From Typha latifolia (Eukaryota > Streptophyta > Magnoliopsida > Poales > Typhaceae): a DNA stretch of 64,000 nt. The notes under the pieces are model-generated. The model made no database searches. It worked only from the letters and a program-made list of their open reading frames with translations, and had not been told where the DNA came from. A program made the translations under genes and the position numbers. Positions within the stretch are counted from its first letter, which is position 1, and each line of letters starts with the position of its first letter. The stretch covers positions 10,962,046 to 11,026,045 of the forward strand of contig CM034104.1 in the NCBI GenBank assembly GCA_019914945.1, in the 5' to 3' direction. Of this stretch, positions 10,470 to 22,640 are shown piece after piece.

Positions 10470-11958
10470 ATGTTCACTGCAAGGAAGAAAATTCAGAAGG
10501 AAAAGGGCCTAGAGCCAACTGAATTTGAGGAGACTGTTGCTCAGGTTTGTTACTTGCATTTGGTCTGTATGTTCCTCCAGAATTTGCTGCAAGAGTCTTA
10601 ACAAATTGTTTGACAGGCATTCTTTGATTTGGAGAATGGAAACCAGGAGCTGAAGAGTGAATTGAAGGACCTTTACATCAACTCAGCTGTGTAAGTGATG
10701 CTCTCACATGTGTAGTTTCTTCTAGTTTGCAATTTGGGAACCCATACATTGTTTCCTTTGGTTGAATGCAGTCAAATGGATGTTGCTAGCAATCGGAAGG
10801 CTGCTGTTGTTCATGTTCCCTACAGGCTACGGAAGGGTTTTAGGAAGATTCACGTAAGGCTTGTGAGGGAATTGGAGAAGAAGTTTAGTGGGAAGGTGAG
10901 TCTAGCACTTGTTCTTTTCTTCATTTTGGCTGAACTGAGTTGTTATTATTTTGACAAAATTTAAGACAAATGGGATTAATGAATTGCATGCTTTTTTTTT
11001 CAAATGTGCTTTGCTTCCATCTAAGAATTGTGATTTCATTTGAGATATATCATTCATGCTCTTCATACAAGTATCATTGTGTTTCTGCTATATTATTCTG
11101 CTTGATTGTACATTTAACTTTGACTGAGCTGATATTTTTGGTTTTATAATTCATGTGTAATTGTCAATAGGTCATGCATAATCATTGAAAGCATTAGGAA
11201 AAATATGTGAAAGTGGAAAATAGCAGAATTTCTTAGTTGTTTTTCCACAATCGTGGTTTCTTGATTGGAAATACCTCCTCTTCATTTATATACCAGAAGT
11301 TTGTTGGTCCAAATTTGGATCTTTTGAAAATATTAGAAGCTGAGGTCTGCCGTTAGTATAAGCAATGTCTATAAGTTTCTTTGGGTATAGATGGCTGAAT
11401 TTCTTTTTTCTGTCTGTTTGCTCTCTCATAGGATGTAGTTATCATTGCAACAAGAAGAATATTGAGGCCACCAAAGAAGGGGTCAGCTGTTGTGCGACCT
11501 CGCAGCCGCACTCTTACGGCAGTTCATGATGGCATCTTGGAGGATGTTGTTTACCCTGCAGAGATTGTTGGAAAGCGCATTAGATATCATTTGGATGGAT
11601 CAAAGATCATCAAGGTAACTTCTGTACTTGTATCATATTTTCTTAGTTTTCACTTGGGTTATAGTACTACATAGACATTAACAAATATTGTGTTTGGTGC
11701 TCATCTTCAGTAACATCCTCTTGTATGTGGTATTATTAAATAAAGATGAAACTAGTTTTAGTCTTGAGATTTTTTTTTAATGACCACATTTTATTTTGCC
11801 TGAGATGAATTCATTACATGATTATCTTGTTACAGATCTTTTTGGACCCAAAGGAACGCAACAACACCGAGTTCAAACTGGAGACTTTTAGCGGAGTCTA
11901 CCGAAAACTATGTGGGAAGGATGTGGTGTTTGAGTTCCCTGTCACCGAGAGTGCTTGA
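10470..11958 (+). CDS. RPS7: 40S ribosomal protein eS7 (S7)
   Basis: Five coding exons: 10470-10544, 10617-10690, 10772-10895, 11432-11614 and 11836-11958, all in phase, giving 192 residues. The protein starts [20 protein letters not shown], contains [19 protein letters not shown] and [20 protein letters not shown], and ends [11 protein letters not shown]. This is the full plant eS7 protein, a component of the 40S subunit needed for small-subunit maturation. A non-coding leader exon ends at 9464 and exon 2 begins at 10446, 24 bases before the ATG. The promoter has a telo-box-like motif as expected for ribosomal protein genes. Intron 1 holds a four-copy 80-bp repeat. No defect is visible. Confidence 0.96.
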
Positions 11959-12889
11959 AGATTGTTCCTGCTTAACCTAATTGGGAGTTCTTAAAATCTT
12001 TGAATATTGATCTTTCAATGAAGAGGTGTTTGATTTTGTTAATTTTAGAGTAAGAATTGAAAGTTTCTTCTATGTTCTGAATATTCAGTTATTATTAGTT
12101 AACCTTTTGCTTCGAGATGCTGCAGAAAAGGCAATCATCATTCTGAGTTTAATTATTGGGCAGTTGCATTAGGCGTGAATTTTGATTCTTGGGCGATTTT
12201 TTTTTTAAATTTACCTATATGCTTAACTTCAAGCAGGGGTAAAGGTAGCAGAGTTCTGTTCAAGCTTTAGATTCAAATTAGTTTCTAGCCAAACCTAGCT
12301 TGAATTGTTGATATTTTGAGCCACCTGGTAAACAGTTTCCTATTTAAAATCAAGCTTGAATTAAATCTTAGATTAAACAAATAACTAAATTTCAGCATAC
12401 GGAAATGATAGGAGTTATATTCGACCCAATAGGTATAATTTAAATAAAGAAAAAGAGTCGGGAGATAAAAAGATATTCAAGGTGTCATACTGATTTTAGC
12501 TCAAATCTATAGGGCAGAAAGTACTATATCAGAATAACATTACCCCATGGGGACCATAATTGCCAAATGTCATTTAAAACCATGTAGAGATTTAGAGTAT
12601 AATTACCAAATTAATTGGCATGAAAAATCTAGATGATAATACTAAACTTATCGTGAAAATGGGGCAAATACATGATAAATAGAAGAGCGAAACTCAACTT
12701 ACTTATTCCACAGTTGAACCTATCTATCACGATACTTACCAAAACTAACTCAGGAATACTGAAAAGCCCTCTGCTTTGAAGCTCTTAAACGCCATTAAGC
12801 TTGGTGCAGCAATCTCGATAGCAATTAATCGTTTAACCAAAGCAACAAGTTGTTAATGAGAACTGTCATAAGGCATCAACTATGAGCTC
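11959..12889. other. Convergent intergenic region, RPS7 / MCAT
   Basis: This holds the 3' flanks of two genes reading toward each other. It is AT-rich. No open frame, RNA gene or transposon terminus is recognised. Confidence 0.5.
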
Positions 12890-15800
12890 TCAAGCACCAA
12901 TGTTTTCAATAGCAGCAGCCTTATCTACTCTCTTCAGTATCCCTGCTATAACCTGACATGACAAGAAATTGGCATTCCGTGATCCAATTGCATTCAAATT
13001 GGAAAAAATCACTTCATACTCTGTACTAATCTGATGCTCAATGTACTTGGTAGGTATGTATGTCTAAGAAAATAATTGTTCTGTAGGAACTTTATTGAGG
13101 TAATATATACCTTTCCAGGTCCCAATTCGTAGCTTTTCTTTAGCCCTTTGCTTAAGAGAGTCTTCACTGTCAGCTCCCACTGTACGGGTGAAGTCACCTG
13201 TAGTTCAAAGAGCAACAATGTTAAAAAGCCCTCGATGATAAATTATGGACAAGTGCACCATATTTATAGCATGATACCTGGCGAGCCAAAATTTTCTTGA
13301 TTGTATTGGGATCTGAGTGTGGTTGTGCATCGACATTAGAAATAACTGGTATCCTTGGAGTTCTAATTTCTGTTGCTGCCAATGCAGCTTCCAATCTTGA
13401 GACAGCCGGTTCCATGAAGGTCGTGTGAAAAGCACCTGCAACTGCCAGGCGTACCTGATGACAAAAAGAATAGAGCCTAGTCCTGTTGGAGCGCAGCAAC
13501 AAATTGAGATATACATATTATGAACTTATGGTATCATCATATGGTGACTGATGCTTTGAGTGTCTAGTTTCTCGAGCTACATGTGTAAAGATATATTGGA
13601 ATATCAGAATGCACATGTTCAATATACAAGTAATCTAATAGAGAAGTGCATTAGTTACTGTTTCATATTTCTCATATTAATATAAGAAGGTATTCAGAGG
13701 AAAGAAAATGAAAAGAAGAAACAAAAAATATCCAATGAATTTCTTACAAAAGAGGCAGGCTACTATGCTTAAAGACCTCGTACAAATAATTGCTCACATT
13801 CCCAAGTTCCAGAAGAATCTAGAAAACAGTTCATTTTCTTTTATTTTCTTTTATCTTCTTTCCATTTCTTCCTCATTATTGATTCTCTTTTTTTATGTAT
13901 GTCTCACTTTATCGGGAACCAAGATGGTCTTAAAGAGGCAGAGTCTCATAAAGCCTCTTCAAGTTTTCTGCCCATACTATCAGATGGAAGAATCTTATAA
14001 AAAGAAAAACAAAATGTTGTAACCAAAATCCAAACTTCAGTCACCAGAGATACTCTCTACTTTCCAGGGAGTCTCTTAAAGTTTTTTGTCTATACTATTG
14101 GACAAAAGAGTCTAACTTGGAAAAGAATACAAAAGACAAAGTGTTGCAAGCAAAACCCAATAGCCTTTTCCAAACTTGAGGCATCAACTGAAATTTAATT
14201 GAGTCTCTTTTCTATGAAAGACACACTGTCCGTTTCCTTTATGCTGACATTTGAAATTATCACATCACAAAATTGTTTACAGGAGCTCTAGTGATGAGTA
14301 CCTAACTGGTGTTATCTATCAATAACAGCAGTTAGCTACTCATGTAGCAAGATATTAGGTAGTATAATTCCGCTACTCAACAAAAACACAGCAAAGTTCA
14401 TTCATGGCAAGAATTTGAGATCGAAAGATTCTGGATATTAGATCAATATCTTGAGTTTGAGACATTAAGTCAGATGAAGCTAGTGAGGTGATCTATTACT
14501 TTACCTACCAATCATACCTATAGACATAATGATGATAGCACAACTTATGCCATTACTCTTAAAAGTGATTATGACGTTTGAACTTTTGATTTAGTCATTT
14601 AGAAGACAAATGCAACATGGGAAAAAGAAAATCTGAAGAACACTAACCGTCATTCGAGCCTTGAAGGACTTTGCCTTAGCTTCGACTGCTTCTACTCCTT
14701 TTACACCACCAGAAACAGCATAGTTACCCTACAGATAAAGGATTCATCAAATCACAAACAGCAATACTCACTAGGAAAAGTAACATAATCAGATCGAGAA
14801 ATCTTACAGGACATAAGAAGTTGGCTATCTGAACTTTATTTTCCTCATCTACTTCCTCATTAGCAGCATCACATAGCAATTGAACTTTTTCTGAATCCAG
14901 TCCAATCACACTAACCATAGCACTACTGGCAGCATCTGCAGCATCCTGAGAAGAGCTACAACAGCTTAATCACCCTAAGTAAGGACAGATGACTCATGTC
15001 AAAATGTACTTTGTCGCAGTACTTTGGATGCTAACCTGCATGGCTTCTCCTCTTAACTTGACAAGCTTGAGACCATCCTCAAAGCTTCAATTCCAAAAGT
15101 TAGATTAGTACACAATAAATTGTAGTCTTTATTGCAGATTTGCATTTATACAACTAGAAACATATGTATGAAGAAAACTAGGTCTGATGCACAATATTTA
15201 GAAGATATATCCAACTGATCTAGATGTGATTCTATGGAATTACCTAAAAGCACCAGCAAATGCAAGTGCTGTATATTCTCCCAAGCTTAGACCACAAGTG
15301 ACATCAACAGAATCAATTATATCTTGACCTCCATCACGTGCTCGGAGGACCTCCACTGCAGCAAGGCTGGTGACATATATAGCTGGCTGCATATAATTTT
15401 GTATTTTGTTTAAATAAACCATATTAGTTCTGATGATATAATGGTTACAGGCTTACGCCTGACAACTTGAAAGATGGTTTCGAGGTAATTAAGTTTATAA
15501 CCGAAACCTGTAAATAGTAGTTCCTTGACATATGCATATAGTCATAGCATTTTGTTTTGACAAATCATAGACTAAACTGAGAATTTAGCAGCACACCCTA
15601 GCAGCAGTTACAGCTGAGAGCTAATCTCAGAAATGAACTTTGTATTCAAAGAATTGCTTGGAGCAACAGAAAAGATGCTGCTTTCTAAACCACAAAGAGA
15701 GAGAGAGAGAGAGCCTGTTTATGTGGCTATGTAGTTTAGAATGCTCTCTTTAGAATAATAATTAATGGCAAGAACAATGATCTACAGATGTAGTGGGAAA

Positions 15801-17588
15801 AACTATGCAACATCAACTTACCTGGCTTATAACTGTTGAATCAAGTTTTTCTTTTGGTCCATTGGTGCAAACATCTATCAGGTCAAAACTAAACAAAGGA
15901 AAGAAAGACAATCATTTATTTTGAGCAAGCTAACCAACTCCTCTTGTTCAGGCTCTTACATAATTGAAAAAAGACCCTAAGTAGATTAATTGACATACCC
16001 AAGAATGTCATTAGCTTTTTTAAATAGGTCAGCAGCTGCTTGCACGCTCTGAGCTTCTGCACCCATTCCCACTGTTTGGGCACCCTGGGATAATCAAAGA
16101 ATTCTGGAAAGATGAGATGCACATCCTTGAAATGCTTTGATTAGTACCATAAACAACATCATAAATAAATCTGGAGAGCTGAAATGCATTACTAAAGCAT
16201 CAGAATGACTCAAATTACAAAAAACCGCTAGATAGTTGTGGACCCAAAAATAAAAAAAACATACATCTTGTTGAGCAGCAGTCATTATTCATTCACCAGA
16301 GTCTGTGTGTGGATTGTCATGTTTTCTGATGGCTAGCAATTGTGTGTTTATATCATCTAATATATCTTATGCATTCAACATTCTAATGCACCATATTAGA
16401 TTGAGTGTATGAGTTTGTGTCTGTATATATATAACTGCATAGAGCTCGTCATCTGACTATTTGTCAACTGATTTAACAAACTAGCCTTTGGTTTCCTTGT
16501 ATCATCTTGTTCCTAACAGGATCAGAATGTGCTTTGAGGAAATGACCTCAAGCCTCCTCACTAAAGCAGTCATCAGGAGTGAAAATCAAGAAATTTACCT
16601 ACCAAGCAGTTTAGCAACTTCTAGATAGTGCTAAATAGAGTAGAAATCAAGCTGGCATCAGCAAATACAACTAAATCTAAATTATAAAATCAGGAAAGTC
16701 CTAAATAATAGCAAAGAAACATTTTGTAATACTATAAAGTACTTGATTGTTTACACATGCGACAAGCATATTAACTTGTTGAGAAAGTTCGGTTGTTTCA
16801 TAGTTACAGCTAATGCATTTGTTACACTTGCCCGGTCGCTTAGTACCTAGAGTAGCACTGGATAACTAAATTTCTACTTGCCACTTGGTTAATACTTAGT
16901 ACCCCTGAAGGTTGAGTACCACACTACTAATTTTGTCTTCAGATTTGTCTCACATCATATGAAAACATTTGCCATAATTAGGTTTTACTTACGAGTACCA
17001 AAACAATTTATAATCACACCATCACCTCATAATTTCTTCAAATCATGATATGCGGACACATGCCGACTAGCGATCCATGATTAAATGAAGGAGAAATATA
17101 TAAAAGAGTAGGAAAACACGAGATACTAATGCATCCATTCTACAAAATGAAGTCTTACATTAAGCCAATTACTACTTGCTACTCGAATGCCAGAAATTTG
17201 AATCATAGCCCTGGAGCTCCAAATCCAGCTAAATTTAATGGCAAGCCAATTTCGTCACTTACTCTAAATTCTTTCACAGCAAACAAGGAGAAAGAAAATT
17301 CAACTTCCCAAAAAACTAATCCCATTTCACAAATCAAACCAAGACCCGACGAGACTCGAGTGGATCAAGAAGTACCTGACCGGGGAAGAGGAAGGCGCAG
17401 GTGGGCATGTAGTCCTTAAAGAGCGCATCGTTCGCGACGGACACCTGCGATCCGATGGAAACGCTCATAGAAACCCTAGATCTCCATAGGCTCCTCAGGG
17501 ACGGCGAGACCCGAGCTCCGCTCCCATGGCGAGAGGCCCGAAGGGGTGGGGTGGAAGGGAGGAGGGCGAACGAAGCGGACGACGCCAT
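12890..17588 (-). CDS. MCAT: Plastid malonyl-CoA:ACP transacylase (MCAT, FabD type)
   Basis: Ten coding exons on the minus strand: 17588-17376, 16084-15999, 15888-15822, 15386-15244, 15084-15036, 14945-14808, 14728-14648, 13454-13278, 13197-13111 and 12952-12890. Every junction is GT-AG and in phase; the product has 367 residues. The enzyme moves malonyl from CoA to acyl carrier protein, the step that supplies plastid fatty acid synthase. Visible motifs are FLFPGQGAQTVGMG (about 67-80), the nucleophile elbow CGLSLGEYTA (Ser about 156), the catalytic His in VAGAFHTTFMEP (about 269) and SPVQWE. The N-terminus MASSASFALLPSTP is Ser-rich like a chloroplast transit peptide. A further in-frame ATG at 17699 would add 37 residues, but the DNA there is a (CT)n-rich tract typical of a leader, so 17588 is preferred. 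Confidence 0.95.
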
Positions 17589-20458
17589 CGAAGCGAGAGA
17601 GATCGAAGTGCGAGGAGGGAAGGAGAAGGAAGCGTGACAGAGGAGGGGGTTCGCTCTCATGGAGATTAAGAGAGAGAGAGAGAGCAAGGCGGAGTTCACG
17701 AAGAAGAAGGCGGAGAGGTTGAGGAAGAAGGCCCAAATCCATTGCTCTTGTTCAATTGAATGGATTGGGCCTTTTTAGCAAACGGAAGCCCAAATAGAAT
17801 GGGCCTATAGGTCAAATAGAGACAAATTATTCAATAAGAACTATTAATTTCTCTCTAGTATTTAAAATTATCGATCACTCTTTTAACTTATAATGATAAA
17901 TTAGTTATATTTTATTTCTCTCTTAGTTATCTATTATTTTGTAAAAAATAAAAAATTAATAAATTAGTAAAAGCCCATACTCTTATTATTAAAATAATAA
18001 TAATAAGGATAAAAAATAAGAAAATACTTAGTATTAAATTATTGCTCTAAAATTGAAAGATTGTCCGACTTCTGCCAAACTATTAGATGTGCACTTCTAC
18101 CAGACTATTAGATGTGCACCTGTACGCAATAATCCCACACAGCAAACCATCGCTATTAGAAAATAAGACATAAGATGAATGTGTTAGAGAGGGCGTGATA
18201 GTGATCATTGGACATTTGAGATCGACATACTATTGCAGATTTGACAAACCTAATCCGCATATATATCAAATGTATTTTATAATTCTACTGATAACTAGAA
18301 TATTCTACGCAAAGGAGAAAATGTGCAATATATAAAAATATAGTAGCTGTTGTTATCAGGATAAAGAGTAAGAGATTTGAGGGCTTGTTAGGAAAAGTTG
18401 CAAGCCCTTCTTGCATTATTGCATTGTGGATCACTTCTGATTCAATATATTTATATATAAAGAGAAAATAGTGAGTGTTATAAAGTATATTATATCAATG
18501 ATAGCATGAATTGTTTTAGATTAAATTTAAAAAGTTTTAAATCAGTTTCTATAATTAGGACTAGAGTAAGATCGTCACTTTTTCTATCAAAGCTAATAGA
18601 ACGCGTATAAATGATCAAAATGCTCCGTCATGTTTATTACGCAGAATATATTAGTTTTAAATTTAATTTTTTTAGTTTATATTTGTTTTATTCCTAGATG
18701 TGATCTAAGTATGAAACTTTATAAAAATCTAGATTTAATAAAACTTACTGTATAGTTTGCATAATCTAGAAAGTTAGAGAAAAAAATATATGAGTTTTTT
18801 TTAAAGAGAAAGAAATACTTATATAAAAAGAAAATAATATTTTTATTTATAAAAGTTAAAAATAGAGGGAATTCAGTTCGCTATATTACTTTACCCTAAA
18901 CCCTAAGAGCAGATAGTAGTTCGAGACTTTTTGAAGTAAATGAAGTAAAGTGATATTGAGCATAAGTATAGATAAGTATAGAAGGATAAAATATATTTAA
19001 TTCTTAAATCTAAATTCAACTAGCCACGGTGATTGACAAGGAAAGGAAAGGAAACAGCCATCATCACATGAGAAAGCCAAATTGTGATGGCCTTTTAATT
19101 AGGGGAGAACAATATAAAAGTAAATTAGCTATCATACTTTTATTCTTCTCTGCAGGGATAGACAAAGAAAATTCTAATGGACAAGAGTAGGCCCAGTTAC
19201 TCTCATCCTTTTCTCTCTTCATACCTTGGAAAGATGAAACATCACTAGGTTTTATAGTCCCTCCCCTTCCCCCCCCTGCCCACTCTAGCTAATACTGCAG
19301 TACTATAAGGAACATCTTGCATTGGGACAACTGCAAACTGGGACCCCTGCAACTCTTTGCTCACTGAGAGGCTCATAAAAGGCACTACTTCTTTTCTTTA
19401 CCACAACTTCCTTTCTAGGATTATAGCAGGGAAGTATAAATAAAAACTCACAACTAATGGATTGATTTAATCATCCTACAAAGGTAAGAGTAGATAAAGA
19501 TCTAATTTGATAAAGACTTTATCTTTCAATTCAAATTAGGATTAAAATAGAGTTCTTTGATATTAAGTATAGTAAGTGCTACTCCTAGTTGTTTTTCATA
19601 ACAGATTAACTCCCCCATAGTCACAGGACTATAGAAGAAGTGGCAATTTGATAGCTACTTGAATAAAATAAATTATAAAAACATAGAAGGTAAAGGATTA
19701 GACACATAAAGGGCTAAAGCATGGCCCAGGATTTGTTAATTATGGACCTCTGGCTATTTTTATTAGTTGTTGATGCTTAAAGATTTGTTCCTTAATGTAT
19801 GCTTATATTGTTGAGTAAGTTGATTATTGCATAACATGACAGCACTACAGATAAAAAGATATTTAAGTTATCTGAAATATAAAATTGATTTAAATTTTGT
19901 TTTCCTTATAGAACTGTCATGTTATTATGTTTGGAGTAGAAATTAAGTAAATTTTTTTCCTTACAGGTGCATTTTTCATTTTATATATATAACCAAATTG
20001 AATATTAACCCGATTAGATAACACTGGTTATTGGTTCAACCGATGGTTCGCTTATTTAAATCGCTAGTTTGAAAAATATTTAAAAACTATACAGATAATT
20101 CTAAAAGTAAAATATATCTACAAGTACGTATATCCTTTAAAATATATGTTATTTATATATATACTCTCATGATTATTTTTTAAATTAAATAATTTAATAA
20201 AAAAATTTAATTAAGATAAATACTTAAAAACTAAAAATAAATATATTTTTTATCCTTTTTATAATTATATTATAAACTAAATATTTTTAAAATTTTAGGA
20301 CTAAAATACAATTAGGATATGTAATAAAATAATTAAATATTAAGAATAAGTGGGTAACTAAGTAAAAGTATTTGACTAGACTAGTTTGCTAAAAATAGTT
20401 CAGTTGCACGGTTCAATAATCCAACCGTCGAATTAGTCAATTTTTAAACTAGTCTAAT
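17589..20458. other. MCAT 5' flank and AT-rich intergenic region
   Basis: Bases 17589-17750 are the probable MCAT leader, with an AG run on the plus strand at 17670-17684. The rest is mostly AT-rich and non-coding. A 26-bp unit is duplicated at about 18068-18119 (both copies end in ctattagatgtgc). Bases 19020-19450 are less AT-rich but have no frame I can identify. Confidence 0.45.
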
Positions 20459-21495
20459 AATCGTTTAAATTTTTAGAGTAGTCGGTTAATTATAATTGTT
20501 AACTAATAATAGTAAATATTATTATAGTAATAATATTAAAATATTGGGTAAGAATGAAAGTGGAACATTGAAAGAGAAAGTCCACATTAATTATGTACAT
20601 AATAATATGATTGGCATGGATTACCAAATTACAGTCAAGGATCAATATCCGATTTCCATTATTAAGGAGCTTTGGATGAGCTTATTAGTGCCATCGTGTT
20701 CATCAAGCTAGATCTTCGTGCACGCTACCATTAAATCAGGATATGAGCGGAGGGCAACCATAAGACAATATTTTGCACACATGACAAACAACTATTTATT
20801 TTGTGTAAAATATCGGTAGATACTTTAAAATAACTTAGTATACATGTTTTATAAAGAGAATTATAAAACATGCTATAAATTCCTCAAAATGAAATTTGAA
20901 TTATAAAATAAGTAAAGTATAAGGTATGATTTGTAAAAATCCCTTAAAAATAACTTCTTAACCAAACTAGCTTCTTTATCAGAAAAATGTGACCAAATGT
21001 TTGAAGTTAAAAATTGTCTAGCTGATGTGAATAGTTATATTGAATAGATAGAGATAAAACATCGATTTAATGATTTACTTTATAATAATAAATAAATAAA
21101 TAAATAAATGCTGCCAAGAAAGCCTTATTTGAGTCTAATGACTTATATGATTAAAACTGCCCTAGAGTAACGATAATTTAAAATTTTCTATTTGGATACA
21201 TCCTTTTAAGTTCAATATTTATTTAACAAAGAAAAATCTACAATAATTTAGAATTTTTTATACCACATTTAGATGCTGTTTATTGGAATTAACATATAAT
21301 GACTATTGTTCTCTAAATACTTGGAGTGGTTGGTGAATTATCATAGTATTAAAGCAGGGTTTTGAGTTTGAATCTACCTACTCTTTTAAATTCGGGATCT
21401 TAAAACAGTCTTAAGCTTAACTTAAACTATTGTTTTCTAATTGTTTAAATTTTTAGAGTAGTTGGTAAGTTATAAATGTTAACTAATAGTTGCTG
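20459..21495. repeat. Pair of ~55-bp direct repeats flanking a gypsy scrap
   Basis: Bases 20459-20513 and 21438-21490 share tttaaatttttagagtag and gttaactaata in the same orientation. They lie on both sides of the Ty3/gypsy fragment at 20632-20810. They may be pieces of LTRs or of another dispersed repeat; no complete LTR can be delimited. Confidence 0.4.
20632..20810 (+). pseudogene. Ty3/gypsy reverse transcriptase fragment
   Basis: The plus strand reads VKDQYPISIIKEL, then after a frameshift DELISAIVFIKLDLRARYH, a stop, and further on KTIFCTHDKQLFIL. This is the typical RT fingers/palm region of plant Ty3/gypsy polyproteins (family form KDQYPIP...F.KLDLR.GYHQIR). It is broken by stops and a frameshift, and no other pol or gag domain is nearby. 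Confidence 0.75.
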
Positions 21496-22640
21496 AAACA
21501 AGATGTGCCATTAATTACCTACACAATACTGCCACATTATCTTTAAATTAGCTGCAGTAACGTAAACGAATTGATCTCAAAATTAATTATTTCCTTAATC
21601 AAGAGGATTACTGCATACAATAATTACTATTTATATGCCTAGCTAAAGAGAAGTGGCCATAGCTGTTGCTAGATTTTGACTGACATTAAATAGATATGGA
21701 AGTAAACTATTAGAATATTTCATGGCAGTGGGGATTCACTGTAGAATCTAAATATCAATTGCTTGAACTGGATAAGAACAAGATTATTTTAGTAAATGTT
21801 ATCAAATGGAACTCTTTTTTTTGTCTTGGAATTGACTAAGATAAAGGTTCTTCTTTTTTATCCTTTTTTTTTGTTTTTTTGACTGAAGGACTTGATATCT
21901 CCTTAAATTAGGACCTATTTGATGCCTAAAGGAGGCAGCTGAGTGTCAAAGAATAAGGACTGTTCATGTGTGGAATAAGACTAATTTTAAAAAGATATTC
22001 TAATTTTTTATATCAGAAAAGGAGAGCTCATATTAATATAAGTTATTTGATTAATTAGTTGAATATTAGTATAATAAGTAATAATTATATTTGATATGAC
22101 ATAAAATTGATATTAAAGTAATTAAGAATAGTGAATTGTATTGGGAATTGATGATATTTTAAATCAAATGATAAAAATACTCTTAATTGAATGTAAATTA
22201 GTAGTAGTAATTACGTGTTGCTAATTTAGGAGAAAAATAGTAATTTTAGATTATTATTAAATTAATTTTTAAAAGTTGTATGAAATAAGAGGGGGAGGGA
22301 ATAATGAATTAGTATATCAGAAGAAGCTAAATTGTTTAGTTACTATACAAGAAAAAGAAAACTTATTCCAGAAAAAGGCTATTTTTATTTCATAAATAAA
22401 TAAGGGCTAAAAGTTTAACAAGTCAGAAGAAGATAGTCCTTATGTCTCCAAATAAAACTCTCGAAGGCAACTTTTCTAATTATTCACCCGTTTGACTACT
22501 TAGTTGTCATCCTTAAGGACATGAATAAAATACAGTTTCAAACTTATATATAAGAGAAAAATATTCTCTCACTAGTCTGCGAATATGTCAAAGGCAAGAA
22601 ATCTACTTACACATTTTCTTCACCAGCTCCTAGGAGTCTG
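21496..22640. other. AT-rich intergenic region
   Basis: Low-complexity DNA with no supportable coding sequence or RNA gene. Confidence 0.4.

Noticed and set aside
13708..14022. 104-codon plus-strand open frame in an MCAT intron
   Set aside because: It lies wholly inside the MCAT intron between exons 7 and 8, is low-complexity and resembles no protein.
17476..17742. Alternative minus-strand start frame overlapping MCAT exon 1
   Set aside because: It is out of phase with FLFPGQ and cannot continue into exon 2.
18894..18906. Telomere-like ccctaaaccctaa
   Set aside because: It is only about two repeat units; too short to be a telomeric array.
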